NCBI RefSeq assembly: GCF_001685355.1
Contig: NZ_CP016438.1
Coordinates: 3,162,001 to 3,226,000, forward strand
DNA from: Streptomyces lincolnensis
GTDB taxonomy: Bacteria > Actinomycetota > Actinomycetes > Streptomycetales > Streptomycetaceae
Length of the DNA: 64,000 bases
Reading direction: 5' to 3'
Part shown: positions 1 to 10,652 of the stretch, piece by piece
Numbering within the stretch: the first letter of the stretch is position 1
Layout of the letters: each line of letters opens with the position of its first letter
Made by a program: the position numbers and the translations under genes
Notes under the pieces: generated by a model
What the model saw: the letters and a program-made list of their open reading frames with translations, nothing else
What the model was told of the DNA's origin: nothing
Databases searched by the model: none

Positions 1-40
1 CCCGGTGCATGCGGTTGATCTCGTCGACGATGTCACTCAT
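1..40 (-). CDS. SRPBCC/AHSA1-like protein, N-terminus only (runs off the window)
   Basis: An ATG at 40 on the minus strand opens a frame beginning MSDIVDEINRMHR that leaves the window at base 1. Its ATG overlaps the stop of the ArsR gene as ATGA, so the two are translationally coupled. ArsR regulators in actinobacteria are very often paired this way with a START/SRPBCC (AHSA1) protein, and the first residues resemble that family. Only 13 residues are visible, so the family call is inference from context. Confidence 0.5.
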   Translation of the reverse strand, partial: MSDIVDEINRMHR

Positions 41-411
41 TCCCGCTCACTTCCTCTGTCGTTTTCCCGACCCTGCCCCTGATCCAGCCTGCGCTGACGC
101 TTCCCTCGCGCGAGCTCCGTGCCGAGCGCGTCGAGGCGCTGCTCCCAGAACCCGCGGAACCGCTCCAGCCAGGCGTCCACCTCCCGCAGCGGTTCGGCCT
201 CGACGGCGTACAGCCGCCGGGTCCCCTCCGCCCGCACGGACGCGAACCCGCTCTCCCGCAGCACCCGCAGATGCTGCGACACGGCCGGCTGCGAGATCCC
301 GAACTCCTCCCGGACGACAGCTGTTATGTCACCCGAGGCCCGCTCACCGGAGGCGAGCAGCTCCAGGATCCGGCGCCTGACCGGATCCCCCAGAACGTCG
401 AAGGCGTGCAC
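37..411 (-). CDS. ArsR-family winged-helix transcriptional regulator
   Basis: This 124-residue protein is a one-domain repressor. Residues 1-90 form the winged helix, with the typical opening VHAFDVLGDPVRRRILELL and a recognition helix around SQPAVSQHLRVLRESG. The Cys-rich metal site of arsenic/cadmium sensors is absent, so it belongs to the non-metal ArsR group that is usually coupled to SRPBCC proteins. The charged tail (residues 100-124) looks disordered. The GTG start has no Shine-Dalgarno but lies just after a plausible -10 box, so the message may be leaderless. The downstream SRPBCC gene overlaps its stop. Confidence 0.9.
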   Translation of the reverse strand: MHAFDVLGDPVRRRILELLASGERASGDITAVVREEFGISQPAVSQHLRVLRESGFASVRAEGTRRLYAVEAEPLREVDAWLERFRGFWEQRLDALGTELARGKRQRRLDQGQGRENDRGSERE

Positions 412-418
412 GGGACCG

Positions 419-448
419 ACTATGCCATCGGTCGCTTATATAAGGCAA
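419..448 (-). promoter_or_regulatory. Likely leaderless promoter of the ArsR gene
   Basis: On the minus strand TTGCCT (443-448) and CATAGT (419-424) are separated by 18 bp, and the GTG start at 411 is about 8 nt after the -10 box. The segment is AT-rich for this genome and contains TTATATAA. Promoter strength and ArsR binding are inferred. Confidence 0.4.
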
Positions 449-557
449 GGCTTAATAAACGGAGGGCTGCCTCGGCTCATATCCGGCGGATACGCTCCTT
501 TCGACGAACGTACGCACCCCAGGAACGAACCGCACGGACGGACAGGGGGAGTTCGGA

Positions 558-2627
558 GTGCAGGCGCTGCGTGGAACCGACCCCCGGCGCATCGGGCCGT
601 ACACGGTCCTGGCCAGGCTCGGCGCCGACGGGACGGACGAGGTCTATCTCGCCGAGGCCCCCACCGGCCTGCGGCTGACCGTAAAGGTGGCGCGCACCGA
701 GGACGACCCGACCTTCCGCGCCCGGTTCCGCCAGGAGGTCCGGGCCGCGTGGAGCGTCGGCGGGCCCGGGACGTATGTCGCCCGGATCGTGGACGCCGAC
801 ACGGAGGGCGAACGGCCATGGGTGGCCATGGAGTTCGTCGACGGGCCGAACCTGCGCGACGCCGTCCTCGACCACGGTCCGCTGCCCGAGCACGCGCTAC
901 GGCTGCTGGCCGCCGCGGTGGGCCAGGCGCTGGCCGCGATCCACGCCCAGGGCCTGGTCCACGGGGAGGTGAAGCCGTCCACCATCCTGCTCGCGGCCGA
1001 CGGACCCCGCCTCGTCGGTTTCGGTACCTGCTTCGGCACGGGCGTCGACCCGCCCGGCGATGTGTTCGCCCTGGGCGAGGTCCTCGTCCACGCCTCCGGA
1101 GGCGACCTGTCCGCCGTACCGGAGAGCCTCCGAGGGCTGGTCGGGTCCTGCCTGCGGGAGGACCCGGCGCGACGGCCCGCCCCCGGACAGGTGATCGCGG
1201 CGACCGGACACACCGCGTGGTCGCTGCGCGAGGGACTGCGAGCGGGCTGGTACACGGCCACCGCCACCACCGGCCGCCCCGGCGGTGTCACCGGCACCGG
1301 GCCCGTCGAGGAGGACGAGCGTTGGCTTCCGGAGCACGACTCCGAAGGGTGGCCGTGCCGGGTGGAGCACCTGGTCTCGCCCACACTCGTGGACGAGAAC
1401 GAAGACGAGACGGCCGAGCCGCCCTCCCGGCGCCGGCTGCTGCTGGGGGTCGGGGCCGGGGCGCTGCTCGCCGCCGGGGCCGGGACGGGCGGCTGGCTCT
1501 GGCTGCGGGACCGGGACACCGAGGACGGCGCCAAGGACGCAGACGACCCCGACCACACCATCGACGGCAGCGCCCCTCCCCCGCCCTCACCCCTGGCGCC
1601 ACCGGAGCGCGCCGTCATCGCCTGGACCTACGACACGGGCGGCGCCGTGGCGGGCCCGAGCGCGGGCCCGAGCGTCGCGCTGTCGCTCTACGGCGACATG
1701 GTCTACGCCGGCGGCCTGGACGGGGCGCTGCACGCCGTGGCCGTGGGGGGTGCCGGTACCGAGCGCTGGAAGACGGAGCTGGGGGGTGTGGTGGGACCGC
1801 CCGTCGCGCTGCCCGAGGGGGCCTGCTGCGTGGCCCGGTCCGGCCGCAGACTGTGCGCGGTGGATCCGCGGGGCCGCGTGCGCTGGGAGCGCGCCTTCGA
1901 CAAGGAGCCGTACGCCTCCGTGCTCGTGGACGCCGACGGGCTGGTGCTCGTGTCCACCCGCGCCTCCTCGGCCACGGGCTCGGTCCGTGCCTACCAGGGC
2001 GACGGAACCCTGGCCTGGGACGCCCGCACACCGGATCCGCTCACCGCCGAGCCGGTGGTGGCGGGCGACGTGGTCTACGTGAGCACCCGCACGTCCCTGA
2101 CCGCCCTGGACGCCTACGACGGGACACAGCTGTGGGCCTTCCACGTGGGCGCTCCCGTCGGTCGCCCCGCGCTCCTCGGCGGGACCCTCGTCGCCGGAAC
2201 CTCCGGAACCGCCGGAACCTCCGGCGCCGACTCCGTGCTCGGGTTCAGCGCCGACGGCAATGGCGTCCTGTGGGGCGCCACGCACACCGGCCTGGGGCAC
2301 GCCAACCCGTTCGTCGCCTTCCAGGGCCTGGCCGTCACCACGGCCGAGGGGGCACTCGTGGCCCTCGACCCGGACGACGGCTCCACCGCCTGGGAGTTCC
2401 GGGCCTCCGGCGACCCGGAGGAGTACAGCGCCCCCACGGTGAACGGGGACCTCGTCCACGCCCTCCTCGGCCGGACGCTGTACCTGCTGGAACCCGACGG
2501 CCGACGCGCACGGGTCCTGACCTTCCCCGGCCTGCCGGTCTCACCGACCGCCCGGCCCGTGGCCGGCGCCCGCTACGTGTACGTGACCACGGAACAGGGC
2601 ATCGCCGCGGTCAACCTGACGGCCTGA
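558..2627 (+). CDS. Pseudokinase / PQQ-like beta-propeller membrane protein
   Basis: The 689-residue protein has a serine/threonine-kinase-like fold at residues 10-220, an acidic linker, one membrane segment at about 294-316 (preceded by RRR) and a PQQ/WD-like beta-propeller at about 345-689. The kinase half is degenerate. The glycine loop reads LGADGTDEVY, and the beta-3 lysine (K43) is kept. The catalytic HRD is HGE (135-137), the KPxN motif is KPST, and DFG is GFG (154-156). Without DFG Asp and HRD Asp it is probably a pseudokinase that senses or scaffolds. Active Streptomyces proteins with the same domain order keep these residues. The GTG start follows AGGGGGA by 7 nt. The 3' end overlaps the convergent ATPase gene by 87 bp. 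Confidence 0.9.
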   Translation: MQALRGTDPRRIGPYTVLARLGADGTDEVYLAEAPTGLRLTVKVARTEDDPTFRARFRQEVRAAWSVGGPGTYVARIVDADTEGERPWVAMEFVDGPNLRDAVLDHGPLPEHALRLLAAAVGQALAAIHAQGLVHGEVKPSTILLAADGPRLVGFGTCFGTGVDPPGDVFALGEVLVHASGGDLSAVPESLRGLVGSCLREDPARRPAPGQVIAATGHTAWSLREGLRAGWYTATATTGRPGGVTGTGPVEEDERWLPEHDSEGWPCRVEHLVSPTLVDENEDETAEPPSRRRLLLGVGAGALLAAGAGTGGWLWLRDRDTEDGAKDADDPDHTIDGSAPPPPSPLAPPERAVIAWTYDTGGAVAGPSAGPSVALSLYGDMVYAGGLDGALHAVAVGGAGTERWKTELGGVVGPPVALPEGACCVARSGRRLCAVDPRGRVRWERAFDKEPYASVLVDADGLVLVSTRASSATGSVRAYQGDGTLAWDARTPDPLTAEPVVAGDVVYVSTRTSLTALDAYDGTQLWAFHVGAPVGRPALLGGTLVAGTSGTAGTSGADSVLGFSADGNGVLWGATHTGLGHANPFVAFQGLAVTTAEGALVALDPDDGSTAWEFRASGDPEEYSAPTVNGDLVHALLGRTLYLLEPDGRRARVLTFPGLPVSPTARPVAGARYVYVTTEQGIAAVNLTA

Positions 2628-3017
2628 CGGAACGAGGCACTCGAACCACACCGTCTTCCCCCCGCCCGGCCGCGACCCCACCCCCCACTTGTCCACCACC
2701 GCCTCCAGCAGCAGAAGCCCGCGCCCACCCTCGCCGTCCGGCGCGAACTCCCCCGACGGGTACGGCGGTTCGGGCGAGCCGTCGGCCACCTCCACCCGGA
2801 CCCCGGCCCCCAGCCGCAGCACCAGCAGCGCGCATCTCCGGTCCGGAACATGCCGTACGACATTGGCGACCAGCTCCGTGACGCCCAGCTCCACGGCGTC
2901 GGACAGCTCCGGCAGCGCCCACTCGTCCAGCAGCGACCGGACGATCCGGCGGATGTGGCGGGCCGAGTGCGCACCCGCCGTGAGGGTCAGGCGGTACTGG
3001 GGAATGTATGCGTTCAC
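2541..3017 (-). CDS. ATP-binding protein, RsbW/SpoIIAB-like (anti-sigma factor family)
   Basis: This is a short HATPase_c protein of the GHKL class, the kind used as anti-sigma factors or regulatory kinases. The N box is visible in ELGVTELVANVVRHV, the G1 box in VEVADGSPEPP, and the G2 box in EGGRGLLLLEAVVDKWG. It is divergent from an XRE/DUF397 pair, a grouping recurrent in Streptomyces (whiJ/abaA-type loci). The GTG at 3017 gives the usual family start (VNAYIPQYRL); an ATG at 3038 is in frame but lies in what looks like the -10 region. The last ~29 codons run antisense into the kinase-like gene, an unusually long convergent overlap. The C-terminal 30 residues look non-conserved. Confidence 0.85.
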   Translation of the reverse strand: MNAYIPQYRLTLTAGAHSARHIRRIVRSLLDEWALPELSDAVELGVTELVANVVRHVPDRRCALLVLRLGAGVRVEVADGSPEPPYPSGEFAPDGEGGRGLLLLEAVVDKWGVGSRPGGGKTVWFECLVPSGRQVDRGDALFRGHVHVAGAGHGPGGR

Positions 3018-3091
3018 GGGACGAGCGTGACCTCGCATGACTACCGTGGGCTACACGTCGAATACAACCCGTTCTGGAGTGAGGGCCGTTC

Positions 3092-3899
3092 GTGACACAC
3101 ATCAACGTCCTTGACCCGGGCGCCTCGCCGCTCGACTACTACGGCTACGAGTTGCGGAGGCTGCGGGAAGCCTCCGGCCTGACGCAGAAACAGCTCGGCG
3201 ACATCCTCAACTACACGGGCTCCCTGGTCGGCCAGATCGAGACGGCCCGGAAGGTCCCGACCCCGGAGTTCAGCGAGCGGGCGGACGCGGCGCTGGGGTC
3301 GGACGGGTTGCTGTCCCGGTTGGTGGAGCTGGTGTTGCGGAGCCAACTTCCGGCATGGTTCCAGCGGGTGGCGGAACTTCAGGCAAGGGCCACGGGGATC
3401 TACTCCTTTGAGACGCACATGATCCACGGCCTCCTTCAGACCAAGGAGTACGCCCGCGCTGTGCTCGGCACACTGGATCGGCACAACCTTGACGACCGCA
3501 CCGCCGTCCGACTGGCCCGCCAGAGCATCTTCGAGAAGGAGCAACCCCCGGTCTTCTGGGCGGTGATCAGCGAAGGCGCGCTGTACCAGGAACTCGGCGG
3601 CCGCGCGACCATGCGAGGTCAACTGGCCCACCTGTTGACCTTCGAGGAGGAGCACCGGATCAACATCCAGGTGCTGCCGTTCTCCGCCGGAGCACACGCC
3701 GGACTACAGGGCTCGTTCGGCCTCTACCGCTTCGCCAGCGATCCGACCATCGTCTACACCGAGGGGTACGGTAGTGGACATCCGACCGCGAACCCGGACA
3801 CCGTCAAGGACTGTTCGCTCCGTTACGATCATCTTCAAGCCGCCGCGCTCTCCCTCAAAGACTCGGCGGATTTGATCCGGCACGTGATGGAGGACCGCT

Positions 3900-3919
<20 letters not shown>
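3092..3919 (+). CDS. XRE-family regulator with DUF5753 domain
   Basis: This 275-residue protein has a Cro/C1 helix-turn-helix at residues 20-75 (RRLREASGLTQKQLGDIL, then the QIETARKVPTPEF helix) and a DUF5753 effector domain from about 95 to the end, with YSFETHMIHGLLQTKEYARA and a VLPFSAGAHAGLQGSFGLYRF core. The family acts with small DUF397 partners in Streptomyces development and antibiotic control (WhiJ/BldB-associated systems). The GTG start follows GGAGTGAGGG. It overlaps the DUF397 gene by 20 bp, indicating coupling. Confidence 0.93.
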
Positions 3920-5367
<1,448 letters not shown>

Positions 5368-5374
5368 CTACTTA

Positions 5375-5388
5375 TAGAACCCGTTACT
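5375..5388. promoter_or_regulatory. Second KstR-like box on the P450 side
   Basis: TAGAACCCGTTACT matches TnnAACnnGTTnnA at all specified positions except the last A. It lies about 59 nt before the P450 ATG. One box per divergent promoter suggests common control with the thiolase; this is motif matching by eye. Confidence 0.4.
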
Positions 5389-5446
5389 ACCTTCACCGCA
5401 GCTCTGTTCCTGATGGATCGTCAGAAAAAGCTGGAGTGAGTCGCCC

Positions 5447-6682
5447 ATGCCGTGTCCAGCTCTCCCCGAGGGGTTCGACTTCACCGATCCCGATCTGCTG
5501 CAACACCATGTGCCGCTGGCGGAGCTCGCCGAAGTGCGCCGGGCGGAACCGGTGTGCTGGATCCCCCAGCCGTCCAACCTCGCCGGTTTCGAGGACGAGG
5601 GGTACTGGGCGGTCACCCGGCACGCCGACGTCAAGTACGTCTCCACCCACCCGGAGCTGTTCTCGTCGTACCTCAACACGGCGATCATCCGCTTCAACGA
5701 GCACATCGAGCGGGACGCCATCGACGCGCAGCGGCTGATCCTGCTCAACATGGATCCGCCGGAGCACACCCGGGTCCGCCAGATCGTGCAGCGGGTGTTC
5801 ACCCCGAGGGCCATCCGCGCCCTGGAGGACAACCTCCGCTCGCGCGCCCTCGCCATCGCCGCGAACGCCCGCGCCCGCACCGGCTCCTTCGACTTCGTCG
5901 CCGAGGTCGCCTGCGAACTGCCCCTCCAGGCCATCGCGGAGCTGATCGGCATCCCGCAGGACGACCGGGCCAAGATCTTCGACTGGTCCAACAAGATGAT
6001 CTCGTACGACGATCCGGAGTACGCGATCACCGAGGAGGTCGGCGCGGAGTCGGCCACCGAACTCATCGCGTACGCCATGAACATGGCCGCGGACCGCAAG
6101 GAGTGCCCCGCGAAGGACATCGTGACGACGCTGGTCTCGGCCGAGGACGAGGGCAATCTCGCCTCGGACGAGTTCGGGTTCTTCGTGCTGATGCTGGCCG
6201 TCGCCGGCAACGAGACCACCCGCAACGCCATCACCCACGGCATGCACGCGTTCCTCACCGAGCCCGGGCAGTGGGAGCTGTACAAGCGGGAGCGGCCGGT
6301 CACCGCCGCGGAGGAGATCGTGCGGTGGGCCACCCCCGTCAACTCCTTCCAGCGGACCGCCACGCAGGACACCGAACTCGGAGGCAAGCAGATCAAGAAG
6401 GGGGACCGGCTCGGGCTGTTCTACGCCGCCGCCAATCACGACCCCGAGGTCTTCGAGAACCCGGACACCTTCGACATCACCCGGGACCCCAATCCCCACC
6501 TGGGGTTCGGCGGCGGAGGGCCGCACTACTGCCTGGGCAAGTCACTGGCCGTACTGGAGATCGACCTCATCTTCAACGCGGTCGCCGACGCGATGCCCGA
6601 CCTGAAGGCGGTGGCGGATCCCCGGCGACTGCGCTCCGCTTGGATCAACGGGGTGAAGGAGCTTCGGGTCCGGGCGGGATGA
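5447..6682 (+). CDS. Cytochrome P450, CYP125-like (steroid C26/27 hydroxylase type)
   Basis: This 411-residue soluble bacterial P450 shows the I-helix AGNETTRN (about 252-259), the K-helix EEIVRW (about 289) and the heme loop FGGGGPHYCLGKSLA with the thiolate ligand at C362. The C-terminal stretch LIFNAVADAMPDLK...RLRSAWINGVKEL closely resembles CYP125 of mycobacteria, which oxidises the sterol side-chain terminus before beta-oxidation. The paired FadA5-like thiolase supports that reading. CYP124/CYP142-like activity on branched lipids remains possible. The ATG follows GGAG by 10 nt. No ferredoxin gene is adjacent. Confidence 0.9.
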   Translation: MPCPALPEGFDFTDPDLLQHHVPLAELAEVRRAEPVCWIPQPSNLAGFEDEGYWAVTRHADVKYVSTHPELFSSYLNTAIIRFNEHIERDAIDAQRLILLNMDPPEHTRVRQIVQRVFTPRAIRALEDNLRSRALAIAANARARTGSFDFVAEVACELPLQAIAELIGIPQDDRAKIFDWSNKMISYDDPEYAITEEVGAESATELIAYAMNMAADRKECPAKDIVTTLVSAEDEGNLASDEFGFFVLMLAVAGNETTRNAITHGMHAFLTEPGQWELYKRERPVTAAEEIVRWATPVNSFQRTATQDTELGGKQIKKGDRLGLFYAAANHDPEVFENPDTFDITRDPNPHLGFGGGGPHYCLGKSLAVLEIDLIFNAVADAMPDLKAVADPRRLRSAWINGVKELRVRAG

Positions 6683-6690
6683 CGTAGTCG

Positions 6691-6741
6691 GTTGTCTGCG
6701 GCTTCGCGGGGGCTGGTCGCGCAGTTCCCCGCGCCCCTGAG
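6691..6741 (+). repeat. Streptomyces REP-like intergenic element, copy 1
   Basis: A 51-bp element lies between the convergent P450 and glycosyltransferase genes. It ends in GCGCAGTTCCCCGCGCCCC, a sequence recurrent in Streptomyces intergenic regions. It aligns without gaps to 41991-42041, and the last 25 bp are identical. Confidence 0.7.
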
Positions 6742-6746
6742 GGGGT

Positions 6747-8348
6747 CTAGCAGGCCCCTGGTTTGGCGTACACCACGATTTGCGCGCCGCGCTCCTGAAC
6801 GCGGTCGCACTCCTCGAAGTGCCGCTTCAGGAGCTGCCGTTTGACCTCCTCCTGCGGGAAGGGGTCGAGCGGCTGGCCCTGGGGGTCCATGAGGGCGATG
6901 ACGCGATCCGCCGCGAGGATGTGGCGGCGGATCCCGGCCGTCGGGAGTTCCGTGCCCTGGAGGGTGCGGGAGGCTGTCGGGGACTCGGCCAGGGCCAGGT
7001 CGTCCAGGCGGTCGTACACCCGGGGGTAGGAGAGCAGCCACTCACGGCGGCGGGACGGCATGAACAGGACGCCGTCGCCCGGGTGGGCGGTGCGCTGGAC
7101 GGCGTGGGCGATCGCCACGACGTCGTCCTTGCGGCTCTCCGGTGAGCGGACCAGGAGGGACCACGGCACGAGGACGGCCACCGCCGCCGCGATCGACAGG
7201 CCCGCCCAGAGCCTGCGCGAGGTGATCAGCCGGGACAGGGCCGCCCCGGCCGGCAGGGCCAGGCCCGCCATGGTGTACAGCACGTAGCGGTCGACGTACC
7301 ACGGCTTGACCAGCGAGACCAGCATGAGCAGGCCGGTCGGGGCGACCAGCAGCGGCAGCGCCAGGCGGGTCAGGGCGCCCGCACCCGCCTCGGCCGAACC
7401 AGCACGCACGAGGAGGCGGCACAGCAGCGCGCCCACGACCGCCACGGCCAGGAACTGGAGCCACATGCCCAGGCTCGGGCGGCCGAGCCAGCCCAGCTGC
7501 GCCTGCGCCTGTCCCGCGCTCACCACGGCCAGCGGTGCCACGCCCGCCGTCACGCAGGCCGCCGCGATCCCCCAGCTCCGCCACACCGGGCGCGGCGCCT
7601 TGGACCACCACAGCGTCACGCCGTGCGCCACGAGGGCGAGGGCCGCGAACTCGTGCAGCCAGCAGGCGAGTCCGAGGGTGAGGGCGTACGCCGTCCACCA
7701 GCGCGGGCGGGGTGTGTCGGTGGCGCGGACGAAGAAGTACGTCGCCCAGGTCACCCCGGCGGTGACCAGGGCGTAGGAGCGGCCCTCCTGGGCGTACATC
7801 TGCGTGATCGGCAGCAGGGCGAAGACCAGGCCGGCGAGGGTGCCGGTGCGGGGGCCGGCGAGGCGGGCGCCGATCGCGCCGACCGCGGCCGCCGCCAGGA
7901 CGGTCGCCGCCACGGAGGGCAGGCGCAGGGCGGTCAGGCCGCCGTCCCAGACGCCGAACACGGTGTGCATGAGGAGGTAGTACAGGCCGTGCACGGCGTC
8001 GATGTGGTGCAGCAGGCCCCAGATGTCGCCGAGGGAGCGGTGGGCCACCTGGTAGGTGACCGACTCGTCGCGCCACATGCTGTCGTGCCGGCCGATGCCC
8101 CACAGGCCGAGGGCCAGGGCGATGGCGGCCGGGACGGCGACCGGCAGTGCCCGTCCCGTCCGGCTCCCGCCCCGCCCGGGCCCGGCGGGTGCGTCGGAGC
8201 GCAGGCCGCCGTCGCCCCGGAGAGCGTCCCGCTCCGCGACGCTCTCGAAGTGTCCTCTGCTCACCAGGTCCTCGTCGTCCCCGTTGTCCCCGTCGTCCCC
8301 GTCGTCGGCTTCAGTGGCCCGCCGAGGGCGCTCTGTCGGTCCGCGCAT
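6747..8348 (-). CDS. Polytopic glycosyltransferase, GT39/ArnT-like (GT-C fold)
   Basis: This 533-residue membrane protein has about 10-11 hydrophobic segments from residue 68 on. The first extracytoplasmic loop carries the GT-C motif DSMWRDES, followed by YYLLMHTVFGVW, as in PMT/ArnT-type enzymes that move a sugar from a polyprenyl-phosphate donor to a protein or lipid outside the membrane. The first ~65 residues are hydrophilic with an Asp-rich run (DDGDDGDNGDDED) encoded by 9-bp DNA repeats. The true start may therefore be the GTG at 8264 rather than the ATG at 8348. As annotated it overlaps the upstream gene by 38 bp, so the two form an operon. The acceptor is unknown. Confidence 0.85.
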   Translation of the reverse strand: MRGPTERPRRATEADDGDDGDNGDDEDLVSRGHFESVAERDALRGDGGLRSDAPAGPGRGGSRTGRALPVAVPAAIALALGLWGIGRHDSMWRDESVTYQVAHRSLGDIWGLLHHIDAVHGLYYLLMHTVFGVWDGGLTALRLPSVAATVLAAAAVGAIGARLAGPRTGTLAGLVFALLPITQMYAQEGRSYALVTAGVTWATYFFVRATDTPRPRWWTAYALTLGLACWLHEFAALALVAHGVTLWWSKAPRPVWRSWGIAAACVTAGVAPLAVVSAGQAQAQLGWLGRPSLGMWLQFLAVAVVGALLCRLLVRAGSAEAGAGALTRLALPLLVAPTGLLMLVSLVKPWYVDRYVLYTMAGLALPAGAALSRLITSRRLWAGLSIAAAVAVLVPWSLLVRSPESRKDDVVAIAHAVQRTAHPGDGVLFMPSRRREWLLSYPRVYDRLDDLALAESPTASRTLQGTELPTAGIRRHILAADRVIALMDPQGQPLDPFPQEEVKRQLLKRHFEECDRVQERGAQIVVYAKPGAC

Positions 8349-10362
8349 CCTCGGCGTCCTCCGGCAAGGGCTCCTTCGTGAGGGCGCTCGCCACGGACAC
8401 GCGCGGGCCCATCAGCAGATACGTGAGGCCGAAGCCCGCGCCGACCACGGCGGCGCCGCCCGCCGCGTCCAGGACCCAGTGGTTGGCGGTCACGACGATC
8501 GCCGTGACGGTGAACAGGGGGTGCAGCAGCCCGAGGGCCTTCATCCACCACTTGGGCGCCAGGACCGCGATCACGATGCCGCACCACAGGGACCAGCCGA
8601 AGTGCAGGGAGGGCATCGCCGCGTACTGGTTGGTGACCTCGGTCATCACGCCGTAGTCCGGCTTGGAGAAGTCCTGGACGCCGTGCACGGTGTCGATGAA
8701 GCCCAGGCCGGGCATCAGGCGCGGCGGCGCGAGCGGGTACAGCCAGAATCCGAGCAGGCCGAGGATGGTGGCGAGGCCCAGCGCGGAGCGGGCCCAGCGG
8801 TAGTCCGTCGGGCGGCGGACGTAGAGCACGGCGAGGACCGTGAGCGGGACGACGAAGTGGAAGGAGGCGTAGTAGAAGTCGAAGAAGCTCCGCAGCCAGT
8901 CCACCTTCACGACGGCGTGGTTGGCCCAGTGCTCGATGTCGATCGACAGCCACTTCTCGATCGAGTGGATCTCGCGTCCGTGGTGCTCGGCGGTGGCCCG
9001 GTCGGCGGTGACCGCGACCCGGACCTGGCCGTAGGCGGCGTAGACGACACGGATGAGCAGCAGTTCCAGCAGCAGGTTCGGGCGGGTGAGCGCCCGGCGC
9101 AGGAACGGCAGGAGCGGGACGTGTCTGAAGCGGGAGGTGACCGGCGGCGCGTACTCGGTCGGGACGGGTGAGCGGTAGTACGGCGAGGTGCGCGACAGGA
9201 AGGGCACGAACGTGGCGGCGGACAGGGCGGCCAGCAGCACCACGTTGTCCCGCAGGGTGTACAGCGCGGGGTTGTTCGGCAGCATCATCTTCGCGGGCAG
9301 CGTCATCACCAGGACGACGGCGACCGGCCACAGCACCCGGTCGGCGGCCCGCTTGCCGACCCGGCCGACGACGGCGAGCAGCACCCACAGCAGCTGGTGC
9401 TGCCAGGTGGTGGGCGAGACGGCGATCGCGGCGCAGCCGGTGATGGCCACGGCGAGCAGGAGCTGTCCGTCGCGGGCGTAGCGCACGGCGCGGCGCAGGC
9501 CCAGGTAGGCGACGGCCGCGCCGAGCAGCAGGAAGAGGGCGATCTCCAGCGGGCCGGACAGGCCGAACCGGAGCAGGGCGCCGTGCAGGGACTGGTTGGC
9601 GAGGTCGTCGGCCTTGCCGCCCAGGCCGGTGCCGGCCATGTGGTGCACCCAGTACGTGTACGAGTCGTGGGCCATCGCGGCCCAGGCGATCGCGGTGCAC
9701 GCGAGGAACGTGGCCCCCGTGGCCAGGGCGGCCTTGCGGCGGCCGGTGAACCACAGCAGCGGGGCGAAGAGCAGCACGGTGGGCTGGAGGGCCGCGGCGA
9801 CGCCGATGAGCAGGCCGCTGGCCCGCTGGCCGCGCACGGCGAAGCAGCCGAGGAGCACCAGCAGGACCGGGATGATGCTGGTCTGGCCGAGATAGAGCGT
9901 GTTGCGCACCGGCAGCGACAGCATGAGCAGGCTGATCGCGACCGGCGCGGCGAGCAGTGAGGTCCGTCTGCTGACCGGCTGGGGCAGCGCGCGGGCGGCG
10001 ACCAGGCCGAGGCCGACGACCAGCAGGAGGGTGCCGAAGGTCCAGCCCCAGCCGAGGGCCTGCTCGGCGGTCCGGGTCAGGGGTTTCAGGACGAGTCCGG
10101 CGAACGGCGTGCCGGTGAAGCGCGTCGAGTCGTAGAGCGAACCGTTGACGTGCAGGACGCCGTTCTGGCCGACCCAGGTCTCCAGATCCGTCAGCCGCTC
10201 ACCCCGGGGTGTACCGAGGACGACGGCCACCTGTCGGACCGCGAGCAGGGTCGCGATCAGCCACAGGCCGAGCCGTGCGGCGCGCAGGCGTGCCTGGGTC
10301 GTGCCGACGGCCGTCGCTCCGAAAGCTTCCGCCGGTCGTCCGCTGTGCTCCGCATTCGCCAC
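8311..10362 (-). CDS. Bifunctional GT87 glycosyltransferase / PAP2 phosphatase
   Basis: The 683-residue protein fuses two membrane enzymes. Residues about 25-390 form a GT87 (DUF2029) mannosyltransferase-like GT-C domain. Residues about 430-650 form a PAP2_3/Aur1-type domain with AAMPSLHFGWSLW and TANHWVLDAAGG, the two His motifs of lipid phosphatases/inositolphosphotransferases. Such fusions in Streptomyces are thought to use polyprenyl-phosphate-mannose and to process the lipid phosphate. The downstream GT39-like gene overlaps, suggesting a shared lipid-linked glycan pathway. The GTG start at 10362 follows GGGAGG. The final residues (PLPEDAEDARTDRAPSAGH) are coded by the overlap. Confidence 0.9.
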   Translation of the reverse strand: MANAEHSGRPAEAFGATAVGTTQARLRAARLGLWLIATLLAVRQVAVVLGTPRGERLTDLETWVGQNGVLHVNGSLYDSTRFTGTPFAGLVLKPLTRTAEQALGWGWTFGTLLLVVGLGLVAARALPQPVSRRTSLLAAPVAISLLMLSLPVRNTLYLGQTSIIPVLLVLLGCFAVRGQRASGLLIGVAAALQPTVLLFAPLLWFTGRRKAALATGATFLACTAIAWAAMAHDSYTYWVHHMAGTGLGGKADDLANQSLHGALLRFGLSGPLEIALFLLLGAAVAYLGLRRAVRYARDGQLLLAVAITGCAAIAVSPTTWQHQLLWVLLAVVGRVGKRAADRVLWPVAVVLVMTLPAKMMLPNNPALYTLRDNVVLLAALSAATFVPFLSRTSPYYRSPVPTEYAPPVTSRFRHVPLLPFLRRALTRPNLLLELLLIRVVYAAYGQVRVAVTADRATAEHHGREIHSIEKWLSIDIEHWANHAVVKVDWLRSFFDFYYASFHFVVPLTVLAVLYVRRPTDYRWARSALGLATILGLLGFWLYPLAPPRLMPGLGFIDTVHGVQDFSKPDYGVMTEVTNQYAAMPSLHFGWSLWCGIVIAVLAPKWWMKALGLLHPLFTVTAIVVTANHWVLDAAGGAAVVGAGFGLTYLLMGPRVSVASALTKEPLPEDAEDARTDRAPSAGH

Positions 10363-10652
10363 GCCTCGCAGGCCTCCCGCCCCGTCCGTCCCACGCGCCC
10401 CATGCGCCGGTGTCCCATGCGAACCCTATGAGGCCCGCACCGCCCCCTGGGAGGGAGACGCAGGCAACCCGGGCTTCACCTGACGTCCTTCCTCCTTTTG
10501 TCCGGATGACGATAGTGCGCGAAAGGTTCAGCCGCTTCCGCCGGTCGCGACATGGATCACATGCTGACTGGGCGTCCGGGCGCGACTACCATTCGCCAGG
10601 AGAGCTAGTTAGCAAATCTAAATAGGCAGACGAAGGGTAAAGGTACAGGCGT

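Noticed and set aside
119-2881. A 920-codon open frame on the plus strand across the ArsR and kinase genes
   Set aside because: It is an Arg/Pro/Gly-rich shadow of high-GC coding sequence in other frames, without any domain.
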